A model generated the notes under the pieces. That model saw only the letters and a list, made by a program, of their open reading frames with translations. It was not told the origin of the DNA and did not search any database. From positions 1 through 6,644 of the forward strand of contig VBAO01000134.1 in assembly GCA_005883865.1 (NCBI GenBank): a stretch of DNA of 6,644 nt, in the 5' to 3' direction. Positions within the stretch are counted from its first letter, which is position 1; each line of letters starts with the position of its first letter. The DNA comes from Candidatus Segetimicrobium genomatis. Its GTDB lineage: Bacteria; Sysuimicrobiota; Sysuimicrobiia; Sysuimicrobiales; Segetimicrobiaceae. The position numbers were made by a program, and so were the translations under genes. Shown here one piece after another: positions 1 to 5,964 of the stretch.

Positions 1-175
1 TCACGACGATGACGTGGTCCCCGGCCACCGACGGCGTGAACGTCGGCTTGGCCTTGCCCCGAAGCACCAGCGCGATCCGGCTGGCGAGGCGCCCCAGCAC
101 CTGCCCTTTGGCGTCCACCAGATACCACTTGGCCGCGCTCGCCGCCCCGGTTGTCGTCGCCATGAACGTCCGCAT
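1..175 (-). CDS. rplM: 50S ribosomal protein L13, N-terminal part (gene runs off the left edge)
   Basis: This is an early-assembling protein of the large ribosomal subunit. Reading the minus strand from ATG at 175-173 gives 58 residues that begin MRTFMA. They continue with the L13 hallmarks KWYLVDAKG (residues 16-24), LGRLAS (27-32), LRGKAKPTFTP (38-48) and GDHVIVV (52-58). The first ATG is chosen because the MRTFMA start is typical of L13 and because GGAGG (186-182) lies 6 nt upstream. A second ATG at 163-161 is internal (M5). The residues that should follow, about 85-90, lie outside the window; rpsI commonly follows rplM in bacteria but cannot be seen here. A short low-complexity stretch rich in Thr and Ala (residues 6-15) replaces the usual charged N-terminal linker and looks harmless. 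The gene has its own promoter just upstream. Confidence 0.95.
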   Translation of the reverse strand, partial: MRTFMATTTGAASAAKWYLVDAKGQVLGRLASRIALVLRGKAKPTFTPSVAGDHVIVV

Positions 176-179
176 CGCT

Positions 180-186
180 CTCCTCC
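180..186 (-). promoter_or_regulatory. Ribosome binding site of rplM
   Basis: The minus strand reads GGAGGAG at 186-180, with GGAGG ending 6 nt before the ATG at 175. It is a strong Shine-Dalgarno match that fixes the first of two possible ATG starts of L13. Confidence 0.8.
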
Positions 187-247
187 GGGCCGTCGCCGGG
201 GGCGCGATGAGTCGGCCCACGGCCCCGATCCCCGCTCCAGGCGCCTT

Positions 248-277
248 ATTGTACGGCGCGCGGGGACCGTGTGTCAA
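248..277 (-). promoter_or_regulatory. Predicted sigma-70-type promoter of rplM
   Basis: On the minus strand a perfect -35 hexamer TTGACA (277-272) is followed by an 18-nt spacer and a -10 hexamer TACAAT (253-248), one mismatch from consensus. Transcription would start near 241 and give a leader of about 66 nt before the L13 ATG. The stretch just after the -10 box (AAGGCG) is GC-rich, which in well-studied bacteria is typical of ribosomal promoters under stringent (ppGpp) control; that control is inference here. The -10 box sits inside the 9-nt loop of a 5-bp inverted repeat, GCGCC (241-245) and GGCGC (255-259). The -35 box overlaps the TGA stop (276-274) of the upstream dehydrogenase gene. 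Confidence 0.72.
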
Positions 278-1620
278 TCCGCGGATCGGACCGAACGGGG
301 CTCCGTGGCTTTCCCAATGGTCACGTAGTCGGCCACCCGGCCGACGTCCTCGGCCGGCAGGATTCGCCAGCAGTCGAAGACGACCCGGCGCGGGTTGTGG
401 GCGAACCGGCGGGGCTCTAGCCGCTTGAACTCCTCCCAGGGAGTCGAGATCAGCACCAGGTGGGACCGGTCGATGCACTCTCCCGCGGAGGACGCATACT
501 CGACCGTCCGACCCAACACCATTCGGGCATTCGCCAAGCCCAGCGGATCATACACCATGACCCGAAACCCGGCCTCCGCCATGGCCCCGGCGAGGAGGAG
601 TCCCTGCGACTCCTCGACGACGTCGGTGTTCGGGGTGTAGGCGAGACCGAGCACCCCCACGCGCGCCCCCGGCCGGACGAGGGACCGCGCCCGCTCCAGG
701 ATGCGCTCCACCTGCCGGCGATTGACGGCGTCCGTGGCGTCGGCCAGCGTCGCCTCCACGCCTCGCCTGCGCGCCATCACGCTGAAGGCGACGTTGTCGC
801 GTGGAAAACACGGTCCCCCGTAGCCCAAGCCCCCCAGCAGGTACTTCGAGCCGATGCGGCCGTCGAGCCCGATCGCGGACGTCACCACGTCGACATCGCA
901 CCCCGGAATGCGCTCACAGATCTCCCCGAGCATGTTCGCGTACGAAATCTTCGCCGTGACAAAGGCGTTGACCGCGATCTTCGCCAACTCCGCGTTGACG
1001 AAGTTCGTCCGCACCACGGGCACCCGATCGCCGGCCACCTTCCGGTGCGCCCGCTCGAGCACGTCCCCGGACCTCGGGTCCGACTCGCCGATCAACACAA
1101 AATCGGGGTGCACCATGCCGCGGATGACCTTGCCGATCGCCACGAATTCTGGGTTGTAGCACAATCCGAAATCGCGTCCACACCGCCTGCCGGACCGGTC
1201 TTCGAGCACCGGGAGGATCGTGGTGTCCAGGTCCTGCGGCAGGACCGTGCTCGTCACGACGACGACGTGGAAGTCAGACGTGCGCCGGAGCGCGTCGCCG
1301 ATCCGCGCGCAGGCGGCCAGCACGTGGTCCAGGGAGTACGCCCCGTCGGACCGGCTCGGCGTCGGCACGGCAATGAAGGTCAGGCCGGAGTCCCTGACGG
1401 CCGCGTCGTAGTCCCGCGCGATCGTGATTCTGTGGCGATTCGATCGCAGGAGGTCCTCGAGCTCCGGCTCCGGCACCGGGGCGCGCCCCTCGCGAATGAG
1501 GTCCAGGCGCCCCTCGTCGAGATCGAGCCCGATGACATGGTAGCCGCAGGCGGCGAAACAGGCCAGCATCGGCGCCCCAATCCTCCCGAGCCCGACGACG
1601 GTGATGGTCTCGTCCCGCAT
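274..1620 (-). CDS. UDP-glucose 6-dehydrogenase-family nucleotide-sugar dehydrogenase
   Basis: This predicted cytosolic enzyme oxidises C6 of a UDP-sugar to a carboxylate with two NAD+, most likely UDP-glucose to UDP-glucuronate. The 448-residue protein has a normal length for the family. The Rossmann motif GLGRIG is at residues 10-15. The NPEF motif (156-159) carries the family glutamate, E158. The central helix has K214 and N218, and the catalytic cysteine is C271 in GGPCFPRD, with D275 after it. The K-N-C-D spacing agrees with known UDP-glucose dehydrogenases. The usual NPEFLREG is NPEFVAIG here, and the C-terminal TDxxRES motif reads TDVVEES, so a commonly conserved Arg is absent; I remember this as a recognised branch of the family. 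The start is the ATG at 1620, just before the first beta strand, with GAGGAGGG at 1638-1631 (10 nt away). An in-frame extension up to a GTG at 1749 is not family-like. The gene is divergent from the SDR operon and directly upstream of rplM. Substrate unproven. Confidence 0.9.
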   Translation of the reverse strand: MRDETITVVGLGRIGAPMLACFAACGYHVIGLDLDEGRLDLIREGRAPVPEPELEDLLRSNRHRITIARDYDAAVRDSGLTFIAVPTPSRSDGAYSLDHVLAACARIGDALRRTSDFHVVVVTSTVLPQDLDTTILPVLEDRSGRRCGRDFGLCYNPEFVAIGKVIRGMVHPDFVLIGESDPRSGDVLERAHRKVAGDRVPVVRTNFVNAELAKIAVNAFVTAKISYANMLGEICERIPGCDVDVVTSAIGLDGRIGSKYLLGGLGYGGPCFPRDNVAFSVMARRRGVEATLADATDAVNRRQVERILERARSLVRPGARVGVLGLAYTPNTDVVEESQGLLLAGAMAEAGFRVMVYDPLGLANARMVLGRTVEYASSAGECIDRSHLVLISTPWEEFKRLEPRRFAHNPRRVVFDCWRILPAEDVGRVADYVTIGKATEPRSVRSAD

Positions 1621-1796
1621 CCCTGGCCGGCCCTCCTCGCGTCCCCCGTTGCCCAAGGGATATTCGAAGAACACCGGGACAAAGCCTCCCCCACACCGGC
1701 GCGCCGGAAGAGGGACGCGGTGGAACGCCGCGAACCCTATGGGTGTCACCGCTCCCGGCGCGATTCCTGACCACCGATCGACGAGGAGGGAAGAGG
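1621..1796. other. Divergent intergenic/leader region between the dehydrogenase and the SDR operon
   Basis: This stretch must hold the 5' signals of both divergent units. I see the two Shine-Dalgarno sequences (1638-1631 minus, 1783-1790 plus) but no convincing -35/-10 pair on either strand. The best minus-strand hexamers (TTGTCC followed by TATCCC) are only 14 nt apart, which is too short. If the plus-strand gene really starts at the GTG at 1743, part of this stretch is coding. No operator-like long inverted repeat was seen. Confidence 0.4.
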
Positions 1797-2780
1797 ACGA
1801 AGGCCCTGATCACGGGGGGCGCCGGCTTTATCGGCTCCCACCTTGCCGAGATCCTGCTCGACCGCAAGGTTGCCGTCGTTGCGCTGGACGATCTCTCAAC
1901 GGGTCATTCAGACAACATCCGGCACCTGCTCGATCGGCCGGGATTTCGGTTTGTGCGCGGCTCGATCCTCGCCCCCAGCGTCGTCGATCAGGCGATGGAC
2001 GGCTGCGACCACGTCTACCATCTGGCCGGGGCGGTCGGCGTGAAGCTGATCTTCGACGAGCCCGTCCGAACGATCGAGACCAATGTGGGGGGGACGAGCA
2101 TCGTCCTCGACGCCGCGGCCCGTCACCGGGCGACGCTGTTTCTCGCCTCGACGTCTGAGGTCTACGGACACAACGTGGACGGCGCGGCGAGGGCCTTCAG
2201 GGAAACCGACGACATCATCCTCGGACGATCGATTCGGTGGGGGTATGCGAGTTCAAAGGCCTTGGACGAGTATCTGGCGCGGGCCTATCATGTCGAGCGC
2301 GGTCTGCCCGTCGTGATCGGCCGGTTCTTCAACACCGTGGGCCCCCGGCAGTCCGGGGCCTACGGGATGGCCGTCCCCCGGTTCGTCCAGCAGGCCCTCG
2401 CGGGAACGCCGATCACCGTGCACGGCGACGGCAGCCAGGTCCGCAGTTTTACGTGGGTCAAGGATGTCGTTCGGGCGGCCGTGGCCCTGATGAGCCACCC
2501 CGACGCCGTGGGCGGCACCTTCAACATCGGGAGCGATGACGCCGTCTCGATCGGGGACCTCGCCGCCCGCGTGAAGGCGCTCACCGGGAGCTCGTCCCCG
2601 ATCGTCCATGTCCCGTACGAGGATGTCTATGGCGCGGATTTTGAAGACGCCCGCTACCGCGTGGCCGATATCTCGAAGCTCGAAGCGACCATCGGGTACC
2701 GCCCCACGCTGACGCTCGACGCCATTCTCCAGGAAGTGATCGCGTACTTCCGAGAATTCGCCCGCGGGGAGCGCCGGTGA
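1743..2780 (+). CDS. NAD-dependent sugar-nucleotide epimerase/dehydratase (extended SDR family)
   Basis: This predicted cytosolic enzyme interconverts nucleotide sugars through a 4-keto intermediate with bound NAD+. Counting from codon 1797, GGAGFIG at 7-13 is the glycine-rich NAD site, D31-D32 would bind the adenosine ribose, STSEVYG (118-124) holds the active-site Ser/Thr, and Y150 with K154 form the catalytic YxxxK. FFNTVGPRQ (177-185) and the HGDGSQVRSF region (209-218) are typical of UDP-sugar enzymes such as UDP-glucuronate decarboxylase, GalE and UDP-GlcNAc 4-epimerase. The sequence does not separate these; a neighbouring UDP-glucose dehydrogenase makes a UDP-glucuronate substrate plausible. 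Coordinates use the outermost normal start, GTG at 1743 (345 aa). A 327-aa protein from ACG at 1797 fits both the family N-terminus and the Shine-Dalgarno sequence better. It is the first gene of a three-gene operon, and its stop overlaps the next start by 4 nt. Confidence 0.9.
   Translation: MSPLPARFLTTDRRGGKRTKALITGGAGFIGSHLAEILLDRKVAVVALDDLSTGHSDNIRHLLDRPGFRFVRGSILAPSVVDQAMDGCDHVYHLAGAVGVKLIFDEPVRTIETNVGGTSIVLDAAARHRATLFLASTSEVYGHNVDGAARAFRETDDIILGRSIRWGYASSKALDEYLARAYHVERGLPVVIGRFFNTVGPRQSGAYGMAVPRFVQQALAGTPITVHGDGSQVRSFTWVKDVVRAAVALMSHPDAVGGTFNIGSDDAVSIGDLAARVKALTGSSSPIVHVPYEDVYGADFEDARYRVADISKLEATIGYRPTLTLDAILQEVIAYFREFARGERR
1783..1790 (+). promoter_or_regulatory. Strong Shine-Dalgarno sequence that conflicts with the available start codons
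   Basis: GAGGAGGG at 1783-1790 is the best ribosome binding site on the plus strand here. It lies 6 nt before an in-frame ACG codon (1797-1799) that is followed directly by KALITGGAGFIG, the usual first residues of this enzyme family. The nearest upstream standard start, GTG at 1743, has no recognisable Shine-Dalgarno sequence. No ATG, GTG or TTG lies between the site and the conserved region; the only other weak possibility is CTG at 1806, 15 nt from the site. Confidence 0.65.
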
Positions 2781-4114
2781 GCATCGATCACCCGGTCGCC
2801 GCGACGGCGCACGCGCTCGCCGCCCGCATCCGCGCCCACGACGCGACGGTGGGCATCATCGGGCTCGGCTATGTGGGGCTCCCGCTGGCCGTCGAATTCG
2901 CGCGGGTGGGATTCCCGGTGGTCGGCTTCGACGTCAACCGGATCCGCGTGAACGACGTCAACGAGGGACGGTCGTACATCGGGGATGTCTCGGAAGAAAC
3001 GCTCAAGGCCCTGGTCGACGAGCGCGTCCTGCGCGCGACGACCGAGTTCGAGGCCCTGCGGGACATCGACGCGGTGATCATCTGCGTGCAGACCCCGTTC
3101 ACCGCGACCAAAGAGCCGGATCTCCGCTTCGTGGTCTCGTCCCTCCACGAGATCCGCCGCCGCCTCCATCCAGGGCAGCTCGTGGTCTTGCAGAGCACCA
3201 CGTACCCGGGCACGACGGACGAGGTCGCCCTGCCCCTCCTGGCCTCCTCCGGCCTGTCGACCGGGGTCGATTTCTTCCTGGCCTTCTCCCCCGAGCGCGT
3301 CGACCCGGGGAACATCCGGTACAGCACGCGTGACATCCCCAAGGTCGTCGGGGGGACCACCCCCACCTGCACCCGGCTCGCGCAGCTGCTCTTCGAGCAG
3401 GTCGTGACGCGCGTCTACCCGGTCTCGTCGACGCGGGTCGCGGAGATGACGAAGCTCCTCGAGAACGTCTTTCGCAGCGTCAACATCGCGCTGGTCAACG
3501 AACTGGCCCTGCTCTGCGAGCGGATGCGGATCGATGTGTGGGAGGCGATCGACGCGGCCGCCACCAAACCGTTCGGGTTCATGCCGTTCCACCCCGGCCC
3601 GGGGGTGGGCGGGCACTGCATCCCCGTGGACCCGTACTACCTCTCCTGGAAGGCCCGGGCCTACGACTTCAACACGAAGCTGATCGCCCTCGCGACCGAG
3701 ATCAACGAACAGATGCCGCATCACGTCGCCGACCGGGTGACCGAGGCCGTCAACGCGCGCCTCAAGCGGAGCATCGAGGGCGCGCGCATCCTCGCGCTGG
3801 GCGTCGCGTACAAGGGGGAGATCGCGGACGTCCGGGAATCCCCGGCCGTGAAGGTCCTCAGCCTGTTGCGGCGACGGGGGGCCGCGATCGCGTATCATGA
3901 CCCGTACGTCCCCCGCGTGCTCGTCGACGAGCAGGAGTGCGCGTCCGTCCCGCTCACCCCCGACGCCATGGCCGGCGCCGACTGCGTCGTCATCCTGACG
4001 GACCACGCCGGGATCGACTTTGCCCGCGTAGTGGAGCACGCGTCGTTCGTCTTCGACACCCGCAATGCGACGAGGGTGGTGGCCGATCCGCATGGCAAAA
4101 TTCTGAGGCTCTAG
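2777..4114 (+). CDS. Nucleotide-sugar dehydrogenase, UDP-N-acetylglucosamine/mannosamine 6-dehydrogenase type (WbpA/WecC-like)
   Basis: This predicted enzyme oxidises the 6-hydroxyl of a UDP-N-acetylhexosamine to the uronic acid with two NAD+, supplying UDP-GlcNAcA or UDP-ManNAcA for surface glycans. The 445-residue protein is of normal length. The NAD motif GLGYVG is at 29-34, SPERVDPGN (171-179) is the form usual in the N-acetylated-sugar branch, K226 and N230 lie in the central helix, and the catalytic C281 is in PGVGGHCIPVDPYYL (275-289). DVRESPA (351-357) keeps the Arg that the other dehydrogenase in this window lacks. Start GTG at 2777 overlaps the previous stop (GTGA), with GGGGAG at 2766-2771 five nt upstream, which indicates translational coupling. 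The roughly 24 residues before the first strand are usual for this branch. The exact sugar (GlcNAc, ManNAc or GalNAc) cannot be read from sequence. Confidence 0.92.
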   Translation: MSIDHPVAATAHALAARIRAHDATVGIIGLGYVGLPLAVEFARVGFPVVGFDVNRIRVNDVNEGRSYIGDVSEETLKALVDERVLRATTEFEALRDIDAVIICVQTPFTATKEPDLRFVVSSLHEIRRRLHPGQLVVLQSTTYPGTTDEVALPLLASSGLSTGVDFFLAFSPERVDPGNIRYSTRDIPKVVGGTTPTCTRLAQLLFEQVVTRVYPVSSTRVAEMTKLLENVFRSVNIALVNELALLCERMRIDVWEAIDAAATKPFGFMPFHPGPGVGGHCIPVDPYYLSWKARAYDFNTKLIALATEINEQMPHHVADRVTEAVNARLKRSIEGARILALGVAYKGEIADVRESPAVKVLSLLRRRGAAIAYHDPYVPRVLVDEQECASVPLTPDAMAGADCVVILTDHAGIDFARVVEHASFVFDTRNATRVVADPHGKILRL

Positions 4115-4130
4115 GGACAGCGAAGCATCC

Positions 4131-5915
4131 GTGCGTTCACTCACTGAGCTGTGGTTCCCGTTCCTCTTCGGCCTCGCGCTGACGGTGTTTCTCACCGCCG
4201 GGCTCCGCCGGCTCCTGCTCCACCTTGAATGGATCGATCTCCCGACCCCGGATCGCTGGCATCGGCGGCCCGTGGCCCGGCCCGGAGGCCCGGCCATCGT
4301 CGCCGCGATCTTCGCGGGGCTCGTGGTGTTCGTGCCGCGTCCGTGGGCCCTGCCCGTCTGGGGGATGCTCGCCGGCGGCCTCGTCATCTTCGTCGTGGGC
4401 CTCGTCGACGACCTCGTCGAGCTGTCCAACCCGCTCAAGCTGACGCTGCTCATCATCGCGGCGGCCGTGCCCGTGCTGTTCGGCGTCACGTTCAAGGCCC
4501 TGCCGCCCGTGGTCGGCGCGCCGCTCGCCATGGCGTGGATCCTGGGCCTGACGAACGCCGTGAACTGGCTCGACAACATGGACGGCCTCGCCGCCGGCAT
4601 CAGCGCGATCGCCGCCGGCACCCTGACGATCCTGTCCATCGGGTTCGGGGATCCGGCGACGGCGCTGGCCGCGGCCCTGGTGGCGGGGACGTGCGTGGGC
4701 TTCCTTTTTTTCAACGTCAGCCCGGCCCAGGTCTTCATGGGGGACTCCGGGAGCGGCTTCCTCGGGCTCACCCTCGCCGTCCTGGCCCTCGCGGGCCCGG
4801 CGCAGCACGCGGCGGATATCTCCCTCGCCCTCGTGGTGCCCGTCATGATCTTGAGCATTCCGATCTTCGACACGGCGGTGGTGACGCTGGCCAGGGTGTT
4901 CAGCGGCCGGCGGCTCTTCCAGGGAGGCGCCGACCACCCGTCCCACCGGTTGGTGGTCCTCGGCCTCTCGGAGCGGCAGGCGGTGCTGGCCCTCTGGGGG
5001 TTCAGCGCCCTGTCGGCCGCCGCCGCGCTGATCGCCTCGGAGCTCGGCGCCTGGACCGGGCTCGTCCTCGGGGGGGTGCTGGTCTGCGGGTTTACCGCGC
5101 TCGGACTCGTCGTGATGCGCGTGCGCGTCTACCGGGAAGCCGCCGTGCCGAGCGGCACGGCGGGGGTCGTGCTGGCCCAGTTGATCGACAAGCGCATCCT
5201 GCTCGCCATCGTGCTCGACTTCATTCTGATCTGCGTCGCCTATATCAGCGCGCACCTGCTGCGCTTCGAAGGCGTGATTCCCCCGGGGTTCGTGCCGATC
5301 ATCAGCCAGACGCTCCCGGTGATGATCGCCATCAAGTTGGGACTCTTCTATGTCTTGGGGATCTACCGCAGGGAGTGGCGCGACACCGGACTGCTGGATC
5401 TCCTCACGCTCCTCAGGGCCTCCGTCGTCGCCTCGCTGGTGTGCGTGGCGGTGCTGTTCCTGTGGACGGGCCTGCGGGGATACTCGCGCGCGGTGTTCGT
5501 GCTCGATTGGGGGCTCACCTACGGGCTCCTGGCCGGCATGCGCGTCTCGGTCCGCACGCTGGAGGAGTACTTTGCGAGCCTGCGTATCCGCGGCAGACGC
5601 GTGCTGATCTTCGGCGCGGGCCGGGGCGGCATTCTGCTCCTGCAGGAGCTCCGAACCAACCCATCGCTCTCGTACCATCCCGTGGGGTTCGTGGACGACG
5701 ATCGCGCAAAACAGGGCACCATGGTCCGCGGATTGAGGGTGCTGGGCACTCGCCACGGCATCCCCGCGCTGGTGACCGAACACCGGATCGAAGAGGTCCT
5801 GGTGGCGGCCCCCTCGCTGACCGCCGAGGAGATCGACCGCATCGCCCTGCTCTGCCGGGAAGCCGGCGTTCCCTGGCGCGTCGCACGGCCGCTGCTCGAT
5901 CCGATCGAGACCTGA
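4131..5915 (+). CDS. Fusion membrane protein: WecA/MraY-type sugar-phosphate transferase plus CapD/WbpM-like membrane and nucleotide-binding region
   Basis: Residues 1 to about 330 form a polytopic polyprenyl-phosphate N-acetylhexosamine-1-phosphate transferase. It would move a sugar-1-phosphate from a UDP-sugar to undecaprenyl phosphate on the cytoplasmic face and start a glycan unit. Visible motifs are D36 and DRWHRRP (41-47), D93-D94, NWLDNMDG (145-152), FMGDSGSGF (202-210), D247 and DHPSHR (268-273), with about ten hydrophobic segments between them. A second part follows: about four membrane segments (roughly 355-378, 390-411, 426-447, 453-472) and a Rossmann-like domain with VLIFGAGRGG (491-500) and GFVDDD (519-524). 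This resembles the N-terminal half of CapD/WbpM-type dehydratases and of WbaP-type initiating transferases, but the chain ends at 594 without either catalytic domain. Start GTG at 4131 is 16 nt after the previous stop, with only a weak Shine-Dalgarno sequence (AGGGA near 4113-4117). Domain calls are firm for the first half and good for the second; the role of the second half is unknown. Confidence 0.88.
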   Translation: MRSLTELWFPFLFGLALTVFLTAGLRRLLLHLEWIDLPTPDRWHRRPVARPGGPAIVAAIFAGLVVFVPRPWALPVWGMLAGGLVIFVVGLVDDLVELSNPLKLTLLIIAAAVPVLFGVTFKALPPVVGAPLAMAWILGLTNAVNWLDNMDGLAAGISAIAAGTLTILSIGFGDPATALAAALVAGTCVGFLFFNVSPAQVFMGDSGSGFLGLTLAVLALAGPAQHAADISLALVVPVMILSIPIFDTAVVTLARVFSGRRLFQGGADHPSHRLVVLGLSERQAVLALWGFSALSAAAALIASELGAWTGLVLGGVLVCGFTALGLVVMRVRVYREAAVPSGTAGVVLAQLIDKRILLAIVLDFILICVAYISAHLLRFEGVIPPGFVPIISQTLPVMIAIKLGLFYVLGIYRREWRDTGLLDLLTLLRASVVASLVCVAVLFLWTGLRGYSRAVFVLDWGLTYGLLAGMRVSVRTLEEYFASLRIRGRRVLIFGAGRGGILLLQELRTNPSLSYHPVGFVDDDRAKQGTMVRGLRVLGTRHGIPALVTEHRIEEVLVAAPSLTAEEIDRIALLCREAGVPWRVARPLLDPIET

Positions 5916-5964
5916 CGGCCCGAGGCCGCGCTCAGGAGGGGCCGCTCACCGAGCCATTTCTCTG
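5916..5964. other. Short convergent intergenic region with small hairpins
   Basis: The two genes meet tail to tail across 49 nt. The plus strand contains CGGCC-CGA-GGCCG (5916-5928), a 5-bp stem with a 3-nt loop directly after the stop codon, and GCTC-ACC-GAGC (5944-5954), followed by a short pyrimidine-rich run CATTTCTCT. Neither has a proper T-tract, so a factor-independent terminator is possible but not shown. Confidence 0.3.

Noticed and set aside
1736..1746. Small near-palindrome ACCC-TAT-GGGT as a possible operator between the divergent genes
   Set aside because: Arms of only four bases are expected often by chance in GC-rich DNA, and no promoter was found next to it to give it meaning.
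1621..1749. A 43-residue N-terminal extension of the minus-strand dehydrogenase from GTG at 1749
   Set aside because: The added residues do not resemble the family, the ATG at 1620 is just before the first strand of the Rossmann fold, and a Shine-Dalgarno sequence lies 10 nt before it.
460..1770. A 436-codon open frame on the plus strand opposite the UDP-glucose dehydrogenase
   Set aside because: It is a shadow of the motif-bearing minus-strand gene, with a biased composition and no family resemblance.
2654..4873. A 739-codon open frame on the minus strand across the second dehydrogenase and the transferase
   Set aside because: It lies antisense to two genes with clear catalytic motifs. Its composition is what a complementary frame of GC-rich coding DNA gives (long Arg/Asp/Gly/His-rich stretches), and it shows no family motif.
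4137..5783. A 548-codon open frame on the minus strand opposite the fusion protein
   Set aside because: It is rich in Glu, Gln, His, Asp and Arg as expected for the complement of a hydrophobic membrane-protein gene. It has no recognisable motif or ribosome binding site.
5916..5954. Two small hairpins as a rho-independent terminator pair
   Set aside because: The stems are 4-5 bp and lack a real T-run on either strand, so I describe them as hairpins only and do not call a terminator.
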